A stretch of DNA of 26,196 nt from an uncultured Bacteroidales bacterium (GTDB lineage: Bacteria > Bacteroidota > Bacteroidia > Bacteroidales > UBA932), in assembly GCA_900544815.1 (NCBI GenBank), contig UQWT01000026.1, positions 1-26,196 of the forward strand. Reading direction: 5' to 3'. Shown here piece by piece: positions 14,415 through 22,714 of this stretch. The translations under genes were made by a program, and so were the position numbers. Below the pieces are notes generated by a model, which had not been told where the DNA came from, ran no database searches, and saw only the letters and a program-made list of their open reading frames with translations. Position 1 is the stretch's first letter, and each line of letters starts with the position of its first letter.

Positions 14415-15413
14415 ATGAGGATTGGTGATATAGATTTGGGAGAAAAGCCGCTGTTTTTAGCCCCAATGGAGGATGTGACAGACCCGTCATTCAGATATAT
14501 CTGCAAGGAGTTCGGGGCTGATATGATGTACACAGAGTTTGTCCCCTCAGATGGTCTGATACGTGATGCGGAAAAGGCACTGAGGAAGCTCGTGACGTAC
14601 GATTACGAGAAGCCTGTTGGTATACAGATATACGGCCATATCCCTGAGGCTATGGTAGAGGCTGCTAAAATGGCGGAGAATGCCGCTGAAATAGCAGGAG
14701 GGGCTGGGCCGGATGTCATAGATATAAACTTTGGATGTCCTGTAAACAAGATAGCCGGTAGAGGGGCCGGTAGCGGTATGATGCGTTATCCAAATAAGAT
14801 GGTGGAGATTACAAAAAGCATAGTTAATGCCGTAAAGCTGCCGGTTACGGTAAAAACCCGTCTCGGGTGGGATGACAACAGCAAAATAATAGTTGAATTA
14901 GCTGAAAGATTGCAGGATACAGGCATAAAGGCGCTTACCATTCATGGAAGAACCCGTTGCCAGATGTATAAAGGGGAGGCAGACTGGACGTTGATAGGCG
15001 CTGTAAAGAACAATCCAAGGATGCATATTCCAATAATAGGAAACGGAGACATTACAACGGCACAAGGCGCAAAGGAGGCTTTTGACAGGTACGGTGTAGA
15101 CGGCATAATGATTGGCAGGGCAACATACGGGCGTCCATGGATATTCAGAGAGATTAAACACTACCTTAAAACAGGTGAGGAGATGACCCCTCTTACGGTA
15201 AATGAAAAGGTTGAACTTGCAAGAAAGCATTTTCTTAAATCACTTGAAATCAAAGGCCCAAGGGTAGGTGTGCTTGAGATGAGGCGTCATCTTAGCAACT
15301 ACTTCAAGTCATTGCCCGATTTCAAAGAGACACGGATGAAATTAGTTACCGAAAATGACCCGCAACAGGTGCTGCTATTGTTGGATTATATATCGGGAAG
15401 ATGGGGAGAATAG
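14415..15413 (+). CDS. dus: tRNA-dihydrouridine synthase (DusB-like)
   Basis: 332 residues, TIM-barrel FMN enzyme that reduces uridine to dihydrouridine in tRNA. Family motifs: LAPMEDVTDPSFR at 15-27 (FMN-binding start), DINFGCPVNKI with the catalytic Cys108, VTVKTRLGW at 145-152, the TIHGRTR histidine segment, then IIGNGDI and GVDGIMIGRATYGRPW (phosphate binding). The tail after residue 260 is the helical tRNA-binding domain. It is followed by lpxK after 22 bases and probably shares its message. The subfamily (DusB) is judged by overall look only. Confidence 0.93.
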   Translation: MRIGDIDLGEKPLFLAPMEDVTDPSFRYICKEFGADMMYTEFVPSDGLIRDAEKALRKLVTYDYEKPVGIQIYGHIPEAMVEAAKMAENAAEIAGGAGPDVIDINFGCPVNKIAGRGAGSGMMRYPNKMVEITKSIVNAVKLPVTVKTRLGWDDNSKIIVELAERLQDTGIKALTIHGRTRCQMYKGEADWTLIGAVKNNPRMHIPIIGNGDITTAQGAKEAFDRYGVDGIMIGRATYGRPWIFREIKHYLKTGEEMTPLTVNEKVELARKHFLKSLEIKGPRVGVLEMRRHLSNYFKSLPDFKETRMKLVTENDPQQVLLLLDYISGRWGE

Positions 15414-15435
15414 TTTTTATTAACCTAATTATAAT

Positions 15436-16533
15436 ATGTTACCACTTAAAAGCAAGGTTTTTTTATTCCCATACTGGGTTGCTCTTAAATTAAGGCATCT
15501 CCTGTATGACAAACATATAAAAAAGTGTACGGAGTATTCCGTGCCGGTAATCTGTGTGGGGAACGTTACGGTTGGCGGAACCGGCAAGACCCCTTTTACA
15601 GAGATGATTATAAGGAGATTGGAGGTATATTTCCCCGGAGAATATCATATAATGGTGCTTTCAAGAGGGTACAGACGTAAGACAAAGGGGTATAGGGTTG
15701 TAAATGCTCATGAGGACTATGCAAATGTGGGAGATGAACCGCTTCAGATAAAAAATAAATACCCCAATATAACTGTTGCCGTTTGCGAGGACAGACGGAT
15801 TGGCATAGAGAGGCTTATAATGGATTTTGTTGGGGAGCAGAGTGGTAAGAAACCTGTGATCATATTGGATGATGCTTTCCAGCACAGGCGGGTAAAGCCG
15901 GGAATCTCTGTTCTGCTTATGAGCTACAATAATCCTGTGTATAAAGACAATTTGCTGCCTATAGGGCGTCTGCGAGACCTGCCGGAGCAGATGAAGCGTG
16001 CTCAGGATATAGTTGTCACCAATACCCCTTTCTACTTTTCGGAGGAGGATTATGTGAACGAACAGGCGGCCGCGGAGTTCTTGGAAAAGGAGTCTCTTGT
16101 ATGGAAGAAAAATTTGCATATGAGGCCGTATCAAAAGCTGTTTTTTGCTGCTACCGTTTATACCAACCCGCTTCCTGTTTTTGCTGCAGAGGTAGACAAG
16201 AGGTATCTCTATTCAAAGAGTGCGGTATTCTTTAGCGGAATTGCCAACGATAGCCATTTTAGAGAGCATATAGGGGAGAACTTTAGGGTTTTGGACAGTT
16301 TGATATTCCCGGACCATTGTAATTTTGGGAAAAGTGATATAAGTAATATAAACAAGTTGGTTGTAAAATATCCGTTATCTGTAATATTTACAACGGAAAA
16401 AGATAGTGTAAGGTTAGCAAACAACCGTTATTTGAGCAATGAGGTAAAGAGGCGGCTTTTTTATGTCCCGATAGAGACGCACATTTTGTCTTCCGAAAGG
16501 GAGCGGGAGTTTATCTGTTCATTGGTGCAATAA
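15436..16533 (+). CDS. lpxK: Tetraacyldisaccharide 4'-kinase
   Basis: 365 residues, full length. The P-loop GNVTVGGTGKTP (about 42-53) is the hallmark of LpxK, following an N-terminal membrane-associated helix (FLFPYWVALKLRHLLYD). A later segment reads ILDDAFQHRRVKPGISVLL, containing the catalytic DD-FQHR motif. The enzyme phosphorylates the 4'-position of the lipid A disaccharide at the inner membrane, the sixth step of lipid A synthesis. It is 22 bases downstream of dus. A hairpin at 16588-16620 follows its stop. Confidence 0.95.
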   Translation: MLPLKSKVFLFPYWVALKLRHLLYDKHIKKCTEYSVPVICVGNVTVGGTGKTPFTEMIIRRLEVYFPGEYHIMVLSRGYRRKTKGYRVVNAHEDYANVGDEPLQIKNKYPNITVAVCEDRRIGIERLIMDFVGEQSGKKPVIILDDAFQHRRVKPGISVLLMSYNNPVYKDNLLPIGRLRDLPEQMKRAQDIVVTNTPFYFSEEDYVNEQAAAEFLEKESLVWKKNLHMRPYQKLFFAATVYTNPLPVFAAEVDKRYLYSKSAVFFSGIANDSHFREHIGENFRVLDSLIFPDHCNFGKSDISNINKLVVKYPLSVIFTTEKDSVRLANNRYLSNEVKRRLFYVPIETHILSSEREREFICSLVQ

Positions 16534-16587
16534 CCTATTATGCAGAGGGTGTGTCGTTTGCCATTTAAAGCAATTATGCCGCTTACT

Positions 16588-16620
16588 TGCAATCCTTTAT
16601 GAAGCAACTAAAGGATTGCA
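16588..16620. repeat. Left inverted-repeat site of a candidate invertible segment, also a 12-bp hairpin
   Basis: TGCAATCCTTTA (16588-16599) and TAAAGGATTGCA (16609-16620) flank a 9-base centre TGAAGCAAC. The left repeat arm 16591-16614 matches the reverse complement of 16905-16928 at 22 of 24 positions, including an unbroken 15-base TGAAGCAACTAAAGG. Dyad arms around an asymmetric core resemble a recombinase crossover site. Without the second copy it would pass as a weak lpxK terminator, though no T-run follows. Confidence 0.7.
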
Positions 16621-16647
16621 GATACCTTATTGTATAACTAAGTCATC

Positions 16648-16719
16648 GGCTTTTGCTTTGGCCTTAATTTAGTTTATAGTGTAAAGAGAGTAAAGAAAGC
16701 TAACGCCAACGCCAAAGCC
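16648..16719. repeat. Imperfect long hairpin inside the candidate invertible segment
   Basis: Bases 16648-16666 and 16701-16719 can pair at 16 of 19 positions (GGCTTTTGC... with ...GCCAAAGCC). It lies between the left site and the susC promoter. It may block readthrough from lpxK into susC in the present orientation. Confidence 0.45.
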
Positions 16720-16841
16720 AACACAGGCGCCATAAGTTAAAAAAAATTGGAACAAAATGGTTATGAAAATACGCAAAGTGGGCCTGTTTTTATTAAATTG
16801 GAGGGAACTTTTGCCTATTTGCAGTTAAATTTAGTAATACT

Positions 16842-16875
16842 TTTGTTTCTTAAATGAAAAAAATATATAACTTCG
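16842..16875 (+). promoter_or_regulatory. susC promoter (inside the inverted-repeat bounded segment)
   Basis: TTTG (16842-16845), a 22-base spacer and TAACTTCG (16868-16875), one change from TAnnTTTG, give a slightly long Bacteroidota promoter directed at susC. It would start near 16882 and leave a leader of about 68 bases that contains the right repeat arm. Confidence 0.5.
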
Positions 16876-16904
16876 CCCGTTGTGCGCAACTGTAAACTTT
16901 AAAA

Positions 16905-16928
16905 CCTTTAGTTGCTTCAATAAGGATT
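16905..16928. repeat. Right inverted-repeat site in the susC leader
   Basis: CCTTTAGTTGCTTCA (16905-16919) is the exact complement of 16600-16614, and the flanking AAGGATT (16922-16928) pairs with AATCCTT (16591-16597) on the other side. The site lies 21 bases before the susC ATG, between promoter and gene. That is where the gene-proximal repeat of known Bacteroides invertible promoters lies. Confidence 0.7.
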
Positions 16929-16949
16929 TGTTAACCTAAATTATTATTT

Positions 16950-19900
16950 ATGTTCTTAAAAAAAATTGGTCGCCATGCTTTACGTTCGGTATTGATGGCG
17001 TTTGCTCTCCTCGTTCCGATGGGAGCTGTTCTGGCACAGAACATATCTGTTTCGGGTACCGTAACAGATAAAAACAACGAACCACTTCCCGGAGTGTACG
17101 TAGTGCTTCAGGGAACTAAGACAGGTACATCAACAGACGTAGACGGTAGTTACGTTCTATCCGCACCTGCAGACGGAACTTTGCTTTTTACCTCTATGGG
17201 TATGAAAGATGTTGTTGTTCCTATCAACGGTAAAAAAGTTATCAACGTTACAATGGAAGAGGATGCTCTTATGCTTGAGGACGTTGTCATAACTGCTCTC
17301 GGTATTAAGAAAGAGAGAAAATCTCTTGGTTATGCCGTAACTGACCTAAAATCCGATGAACTGATGAAAAACAAAACGGCGAATGCCATTACCTCACTTT
17401 CAGGAAAGATTGCCGGTGTAAACATTACACAATCTTCCGGTGCTGCAGGTTCCGGTGCACAGATTATCCTTCGTGGTGGTACATCAGGATCTGAGGGTAA
17501 AGACAACCAGCCTTTATTCGTAGTGGATGGTATTATCTACGATAACTCATCTAACGTTGTAGGTAACTCTGCATTTGACGGTAGTATGAGATCTGCCACT
17601 ACATCATCTAACCGTGTAATGGATATAAACCCCGATGATATTGAGAATATGTCTATTCTAAAAGGCCCTGCTGCTTCTGCTCTTTACGGATCACGTGCAG
17701 CTAACGGTGTTGTCCTTATTACAACTAAAAAAGGTAAAGAGGGTAGCATAGAGGTTAACTTGAACTCAAAACTCTCTACATCTTGGGCAAAGAATCTTCC
17801 ATCTGTTCAGAAGGAGTTTGCAAGAGGTTACTTGCAGGATAACTATGATAAGAGTGGAAAATACATTGGCACTACTCAAAATGACTTTGCTTACAATTCA
17901 TGGGGTGAGAGAACAAATGCCCAGACATACGACAATATAGGAAACTTCTTTGAAGGTGGTCTTATCCTCGATGAGAGCTTGAGCATCTCAGGTGGTACTA
18001 AGAACAGCAGTTTCTACCTTTCAGGTTCATTGTATGATCAGGATGGTATAGTTCCAACCACAGGTTATAGGAAATATGCGTTCCGTTTCAACGGTGAGCA
18101 GAAAGCCGGTATCTTCACATTCAATGCAAATGCGGCATATTCAGATGCTCACACAGACAGAACCCTTACAGGTGCTGCTCTTTACGGTTCATCAGGAACA
18201 GGTGCTCTTTATGCAGTTTACAACTGGTCTCCATTCGATGACATGAGCCACTATCTAAACGAAGATGGTACACGTTACCGTATGTTCGACGACAGATTGG
18301 ATCCATGGGATGAGAGAGATAACCCATACTGGTTGGTAAACAAAAACAAGATGTATGATAATGTTGAGCGTTTCACCGGTAGCGTTGGAATCAAGGCCGA
18401 TGTTGCAAAATGGTGGTTCATACAGTATAAATTGGGCGTTGACTCATATACTCAGACTGCATCTAACAGAATCGCAGCAAATGGCGCTATCAAACAGGTA
18501 TGGCAGAAAGGTATGATGAGTGACAATACATCTCGCTTTAGATATATTTCACACAACTTCATATCAAATATGAACAAACAGTTCGGTGACTTTGATTTGA
18601 ACTTGTTGTTGGGTGCTCAGATAGATGATACCAAGACAGACAGCAACTACAAGATGGCTTGGAACTTCTCTGTTCCTGATTTCTTCTCATACGCCAATAC
18701 AACTACAAATAACAAACAGTTCTCACATGCAGCTTCTCAGAAGAGACTTGCCGGTGTATTCGGTGAGTTTAGAGCATCTTGGAAGAATATGTTGTTTCTA
18801 ACTGTTACAGGACGTAACGACTGGACCTCTACACTTCCTAAAGAGAACCGTTCATACTTCTATCCATCTGTAAGTGGATCATTCGTATTCACAGAGCTAC
18901 TTCCTAAGAACGATGTGCTTTCATTTGGTAAGTTGCGTGTATCTTGGGCAAAGGTAGGTAAGGATACCAATCCTTATGAGACTGCTACATCACTTTGGCC
19001 TACAGGTGTTTACTTGGGCGACAAAGTAGGTGTTGGTAACACATGGTCTAAAGGTAACCCAATCCTTAAACCAGAGATGACAAAATCTACAGAGATTGGT
19101 TTGGAGATGAGTTTCTTCAACAACAGATTGCACTTTGACTACGCTTACTATACAAACGATTCATACGACCAGATTCTTAGCCCACGTGGACCTCAGTCTA
19201 CAGGTTATATCTTCTTCTCTATGAATGCAGGTAACGTATACAACAAAGGTATGGAGTTGGCAATTTCCGGTACCCCTATAGAGAAAAAGAACTTTAAATG
19301 GGATATAGGTTTGAACGTTGCAGGTAACCGCGGTTCAGTTGACAACCTTCCACAGGGACTAGATGTTATGTATGTTACAGATGTACAGTATGCAGGTATG
19401 CAGGCTGCTTCATTTAACGGTGGCAAGTTCATGGCAATTGCCGGTACTGAGTGGAAGAGAGATGATAACGGTAATGTTATCTTGGACAAGAACGGTATGC
19501 CTACTTACACCTCTTCACTTTCTGAGGTTGGTAACCGTGAGGCAAGTTTCTCAGGCGGTTTGAACAATACATTAACTTGGAAGAACCTTTCATTCAATAT
19601 GCTATGGGAGTTCCGCGTTGGCGGTGATGTTGTAAACGGTACTCAGTATGCTATGGATATATCCGGTACAAGTAAATTCTCCGGTGATATAAGAAACAGA
19701 GCTCTTACAGTTGAAGGTGTTAATTCAAAAGGAGAGCCTGTAAGCAACACTTGGGAGGCAGATAAGACATACATCTATAATGGCAAGGAGACAATAGGAT
19801 ACAATATCATTAAAGATTACTACACTACTTATTATCCAAAGGAGTCTAGTAACTATATAACAAAGGTTAATTTGTTAAGATTGCGTTCAATCTCGCTAAG

Positions 19901-20120
19901 CTACGATTTCCCTCAGACTCTTCTTAAGAAAGTAGGCTTTATTAAGAGAGCATCTGTTATGGCATCTGCAAACAATCTTCTACTCTTCACCAACTATAAA
20001 GGCGATCCTGAGGTTGCAGCAGCAGGTGCAGGTGTAGGTGGTTCATCATCAGTTGGATTTGACTACTGCGGTGTTCCGGCTACAGCAGGTATGACATTTG
20101 GTATTAATCTTACTTTCTAA
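16950..20120 (+). CDS. susC: SusC/RagA-family TonB-dependent outer-membrane transporter
   Basis: 1056 residues. Signal peptide 1-29 (cut after VLAQ or just before it), carboxypeptidase-regulatory-like domain about 32-105 (SVSGTVTDKNNEPLPGVYV...), then the plug domain about 110-262 and the 22-strand barrel to the C-terminal Phe (GMTFGINLTF). The SusC signature LYGSRAANGVVLITTKKG lies at 245-262. It imports oligomers across the outer membrane, powered by TonB, with the SusD lid encoded 20 bases downstream. No glycoside hydrolase, sensor or anti-sigma gene lies nearby, so the substrate (glycan or peptide) cannot be guessed. Expression may be switched by the flanking inverted repeats. Confidence 0.97.
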   Translation: MFLKKIGRHALRSVLMAFALLVPMGAVLAQNISVSGTVTDKNNEPLPGVYVVLQGTKTGTSTDVDGSYVLSAPADGTLLFTSMGMKDVVVPINGKKVINVTMEEDALMLEDVVITALGIKKERKSLGYAVTDLKSDELMKNKTANAITSLSGKIAGVNITQSSGAAGSGAQIILRGGTSGSEGKDNQPLFVVDGIIYDNSSNVVGNSAFDGSMRSATTSSNRVMDINPDDIENMSILKGPAASALYGSRAANGVVLITTKKGKEGSIEVNLNSKLSTSWAKNLPSVQKEFARGYLQDNYDKSGKYIGTTQNDFAYNSWGERTNAQTYDNIGNFFEGGLILDESLSISGGTKNSSFYLSGSLYDQDGIVPTTGYRKYAFRFNGEQKAGIFTFNANAAYSDAHTDRTLTGAALYGSSGTGALYAVYNWSPFDDMSHYLNEDGTRYRMFDDRLDPWDERDNPYWLVNKNKMYDNVERFTGSVGIKADVAKWWFIQYKLGVDSYTQTASNRIAANGAIKQVWQKGMMSDNTSRFRYISHNFISNMNKQFGDFDLNLLLGAQIDDTKTDSNYKMAWNFSVPDFFSYANTTTNNKQFSHAASQKRLAGVFGEFRASWKNMLFLTVTGRNDWTSTLPKENRSYFYPSVSGSFVFTELLPKNDVLSFGKLRVSWAKVGKDTNPYETATSLWPTGVYLGDKVGVGNTWSKGNPILKPEMTKSTEIGLEMSFFNNRLHFDYAYYTNDSYDQILSPRGPQSTGYIFFSMNAGNVYNKGMELAISGTPIEKKNFKWDIGLNVAGNRGSVDNLPQGLDVMYVTDVQYAGMQAASFNGGKFMAIAGTEWKRDDNGNVILDKNGMPTYTSSLSEVGNREASFSGGLNNTLTWKNLSFNMLWEFRVGGDVVNGTQYAMDISGTSKFSGDIRNRALTVEGVNSKGEPVSNTWEADKTYIYNGKETIGYNIIKDYYTTYYPKESSNYITKVNLLRLRSISLSYDFPQTLLKKVGFIKRASVMASANNLLLFTNYKGDPEVAAAGAGVGGSSSVGFDYCGVPATAGMTFGINLTF

Positions 20121-20140
20121 TCTGTTAATTGAGAATAATT

Positions 20141-22030
20141 ATGAAATATTTAAAATCAATATTATTGAGCGGAGCTTGTCTTTTTGGACTTTCTCTAACC
20201 TCATGTGACAATTGGTTGGATATAAACGAAGATCCGGAGAATCCAACCAGTGACACTGCCCCTTACCAGTCTCGTCTGGCACATATAGAGTTCTATACAA
20301 ACGATGCAACCCAATTTGGTGCATGGCGTTCAAGCATGTCTATGGGCGATTGGACAAGAGCAGCTGATCAGGGTGGTACATATTATCATATGTCATATTG
20401 GAATCCTCAGATTGGTGTTGTTACAACATCATATCAGTGGTGGTTCTGCGGTGCTGCATGTAATGTAGACGATATGTATCAGAAAGCTATGGCTGCAGAG
20501 GCTTGGCATTATGCCGGTGCCGCCAAGATTATTAATGCATACGGCTTTATGCTAATGACAGACCTTTATGGTGAAATGCCTTATACTCAGGCTTGCGGAG
20601 GAAATGCAACTCCTGAATATGATACAGGTAAGACAATATATCTTGGTTGTTTGAACGATATAGACGAGGGTATTGAGTTACTTTCTAAACCTCAAGCTTC
20701 GGCACTTCCTGCATTGTCTGTAGGTGATTCATGGAACAACGGAGATGTTAGCAAATGGATAAAACTTGGTAATTTGCTAAAAGCACGTTATTTGGTAAAA
20801 CTTTCAAAGAAACAGGCCGGTAGCTACAAAGAGGGTAAATATGATGCAGATGCTATCCTTGCAGCTTTGGCAAACGGCCCTCAGAGCAATGCAGATAACA
20901 CTATAGTTAATCATACAGATGACAACAGCTCAACTCATGATAATCTTGGCTGGAACGAGCCTGTGGATTACTCTCCTCTTTACTCTGTGTGCGGTATGAA
21001 TGCAGGTTATATGGTAACCAAGATGCTATACGATAACCTTACAAACTTTGCAGGTTATGGTGTAGAGGATCCACGTGCAGACAAGATTATTCCTTGGGCA
21101 TATTCAAGAAAATCTGCAGATACTCCTGCCGAGATTAAATGGGTGGGCAATTGGAGACGTTCTCTTGGTGTAGATATGGTTTCTGAGAATTGCCCTAATA
21201 AGAATGGAGGTCCTATTAGAGCTATGTACGGTCCAAATACCACAGCAAGCGGTAAAGGTATCAGAAATGGAGAGTTCTGGTGGATTAACTCAGATAATAA
21301 AGACAGATTGGGTGATACTATATATGTAGAGTGTACAAGTGAGTCTAAAGGCTATGCTGCTAAGGCAGACCTGTTCTTCAGAAGAGGCGGTGTTAGCAAA
21401 GATGATTCAAGAGAGTCAGGTACATTCTATACAAGAGTTTCTTCACCTACATATATTGGAACCTACTTTGAGGCTTGCTTCATTAAAGCAGAGGTATTGT
21501 TCAACAAGGGTGATAAAGCCGGTGCATTTGCTGCTTACAAAGAGGGTATCAAAGCAAGCATGGAACAGATGAACGAGAAACTTAACACTTGGGTTTCAGA
21601 GGATAGAAACCTTGCAGAGTGCCCTTCATTCACCCCAATGACACAGGAGGATATGGACAACTTCCTTGCTAACGGTATTGGTACTGCAAGCGATATTACT
21701 CTTGGCAAGATCCTTACTCAGAAACGTATTGCCCTTCACTTCTCAGTTGAGATCTGGAACGATATGCGTCGTTACGACTTCAACCCTGAACTTTTCTTAG
21801 GATGGGGTATTCCTGATAACTACAACTATGTTGCAGCTGCCAAGAAAGGTATTCCTGAGGGCAAGCAGTTCCGTAGATGGAGACAGTGTTCACATGAGAC
21901 AAACTACAACTCTAAAAACCTTAAGGCTATTGGCGAGCAGGTTCCGGGAGCAGATACAAGTTTGGATCAGTGGAATGCTGCAGATGATGCATGGACTATC
22001 AATGTGTGGTGGGATTCAGACCAGCAGTAG
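20141..22030 (+). CDS. susD: SusD/RagB-family nutrient-binding outer-membrane lipoprotein
   Basis: Starting at ATG 20141 (a TTG four codons upstream is possible but would spoil the signal peptide start), 629 residues. The lipoprotein signal MKYLKSILLSGACLFGLSLT ends at the lipobox Cys22. Then CDNWLDINEDPENPTSDTAP and helical TPR-like units follow, with SusD-type IINAYGFMLMTDLYGEMPY and many surface aromatics (YHMSYWNPQ, YQWWFCG). It looks like the SusD-like group that starts with DPxNPT. It would lie on the outer face as the lid of the SusC barrel. The stop TAG is followed by a strong terminator, so the operon is just these two genes. Confidence 0.95.
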   Translation: MKYLKSILLSGACLFGLSLTSCDNWLDINEDPENPTSDTAPYQSRLAHIEFYTNDATQFGAWRSSMSMGDWTRAADQGGTYYHMSYWNPQIGVVTTSYQWWFCGAACNVDDMYQKAMAAEAWHYAGAAKIINAYGFMLMTDLYGEMPYTQACGGNATPEYDTGKTIYLGCLNDIDEGIELLSKPQASALPALSVGDSWNNGDVSKWIKLGNLLKARYLVKLSKKQAGSYKEGKYDADAILAALANGPQSNADNTIVNHTDDNSSTHDNLGWNEPVDYSPLYSVCGMNAGYMVTKMLYDNLTNFAGYGVEDPRADKIIPWAYSRKSADTPAEIKWVGNWRRSLGVDMVSENCPNKNGGPIRAMYGPNTTASGKGIRNGEFWWINSDNKDRLGDTIYVECTSESKGYAAKADLFFRRGGVSKDDSRESGTFYTRVSSPTYIGTYFEACFIKAEVLFNKGDKAGAFAAYKEGIKASMEQMNEKLNTWVSEDRNLAECPSFTPMTQEDMDNFLANGIGTASDITLGKILTQKRIALHFSVEIWNDMRRYDFNPELFLGWGIPDNYNYVAAAKKGIPEGKQFRRWRQCSHETNYNSKNLKAIGEQVPGADTSLDQWNAADDAWTINVWWDSDQQ

Positions 22031-22061
22031 TCTTTAATCATTAAGTCAATGATACAATTTT

Positions 22062-22091
22062 AAGGGGGCGGCGTTGCTGCTCCCTTTTTTT
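22062..22091 (+). terminator. Intrinsic terminator of the susCD operon
   Basis: AAGGGGGCGGC (22062-22072) pairs with GCTGCTCCCTT (22076-22086), two wobbles allowed, around GTT, and runs into a T-tract to 22091. It ends susCD 31 bases after the susD stop. Confidence 0.9.
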
Positions 22092-22094
22092 GTT

Positions 22095-22102
22095 TAACTT
22101 TG
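22095..22102 (+). promoter_or_regulatory. Promoter -7 box TAACTTTG of the ORF6N gene
   Basis: TAACTTTG fits TAnnTTTG. A TTG at 22074-22076, inside the preceding terminator, is 18 bases upstream. The ATG follows at 22128. Confidence 0.6.
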
Positions 22103-22127
22103 TGGAGGTGTTATGTGAAGGAGATTT

Positions 22128-22691
22128 ATGAAAGAGTTACAGATAATACAGAGCAAGATCTACGAGATACGTGGTCAAAGAGTGATGTTAGATAGAGATT
22201 TAGCTGAGTTGTATCATGTTGAGACAAAAGTATTGAACCAATCAGTGAAACGTAACATTGAGCGATTCCCTGAAGACTTTATGTTTAGACTAAGCAAACA
22301 GGAATTGGACAACTTGAGGTCACAATTTGTGACCTCAAGTTGGGGTGGAAGTAGAACACTGCCATATGCTTTTACAGAACAGGGGGTGGCAATGTTATCT
22401 GGCTTATTAAAAAGTGATATAGCAATTAATACTAATATTGCTATTATGCGGGCATTCGTTGCGATGCGTAATTATATAACAACTACATCTGTTGTATCTG
22501 CGGAATTGAAAGAGATTAGAGCCAAACTTGCTTTATTGGAAAGAAATGATGAAGACAATGCGAAAGCAATAAATGACCTGTCTGAGGATATGAGTGAGGA
22601 GTTGGATGATATATATAAGGCTATTGCGGCATTGTCTGTGAGGTTGCCAAAGGCAAAGGATAAATTTAATAAGATAGGTTTTAAAAAGTAA
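22128..22691 (+). CDS. ORF6N-domain DNA-binding protein
   Basis: 187 residues. An ORF6N domain (about 5-92) is recognised by IYEIRGQRVMLDRDLAELYHVETKVLNQ, FPEDFMFRL and LPYAFTEQGVAMLS. The C-terminal half is a helical, charged coiled-coil-like stretch (LKEIRAKLALLERNDEDNAKAINDL...). ORF6N proteins are phage-related DNA-binding proteins found both in prophages and as chromosomal singletons; here no phage genes surround it. The coding sequence contains a 33-base perfect palindrome at residues 61-72. It is followed by pepP after 23 bases. Its target is unknown; autoregulation is possible. Confidence 0.9.
   Translation: MKELQIIQSKIYEIRGQRVMLDRDLAELYHVETKVLNQSVKRNIERFPEDFMFRLSKQELDNLRSQFVTSSWGGSRTLPYAFTEQGVAMLSGLLKSDIAINTNIAIMRAFVAMRNYITTTSVVSAELKEIRAKLALLERNDEDNAKAINDLSEDMSEELDDIYKAIAALSVRLPKAKDKFNKIGFKK
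22310..22342. repeat. 33-base perfect palindrome within the ORF6N coding sequence
   Basis: CAACTTGAGGTCACAA (22310-22325), a single T, and TTGTGACCTCAAGTTG (22327-22342) form 16-bp perfect arms. The stretch encodes NLRSQFVTSSW of the ORF6N domain. As RNA it would be a very stable hairpin; as DNA it is a dimer-type binding site. Confidence 0.85.
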
Positions 22692-22714
22692 AATTATAAT
22701 TAAATAATACGGTT

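Noticed and set aside
20129..20140. TTG start four codons upstream of susD
   Set aside because: ATG 20141 gives a clean lipoprotein signal peptide; the TTG has no advantage.
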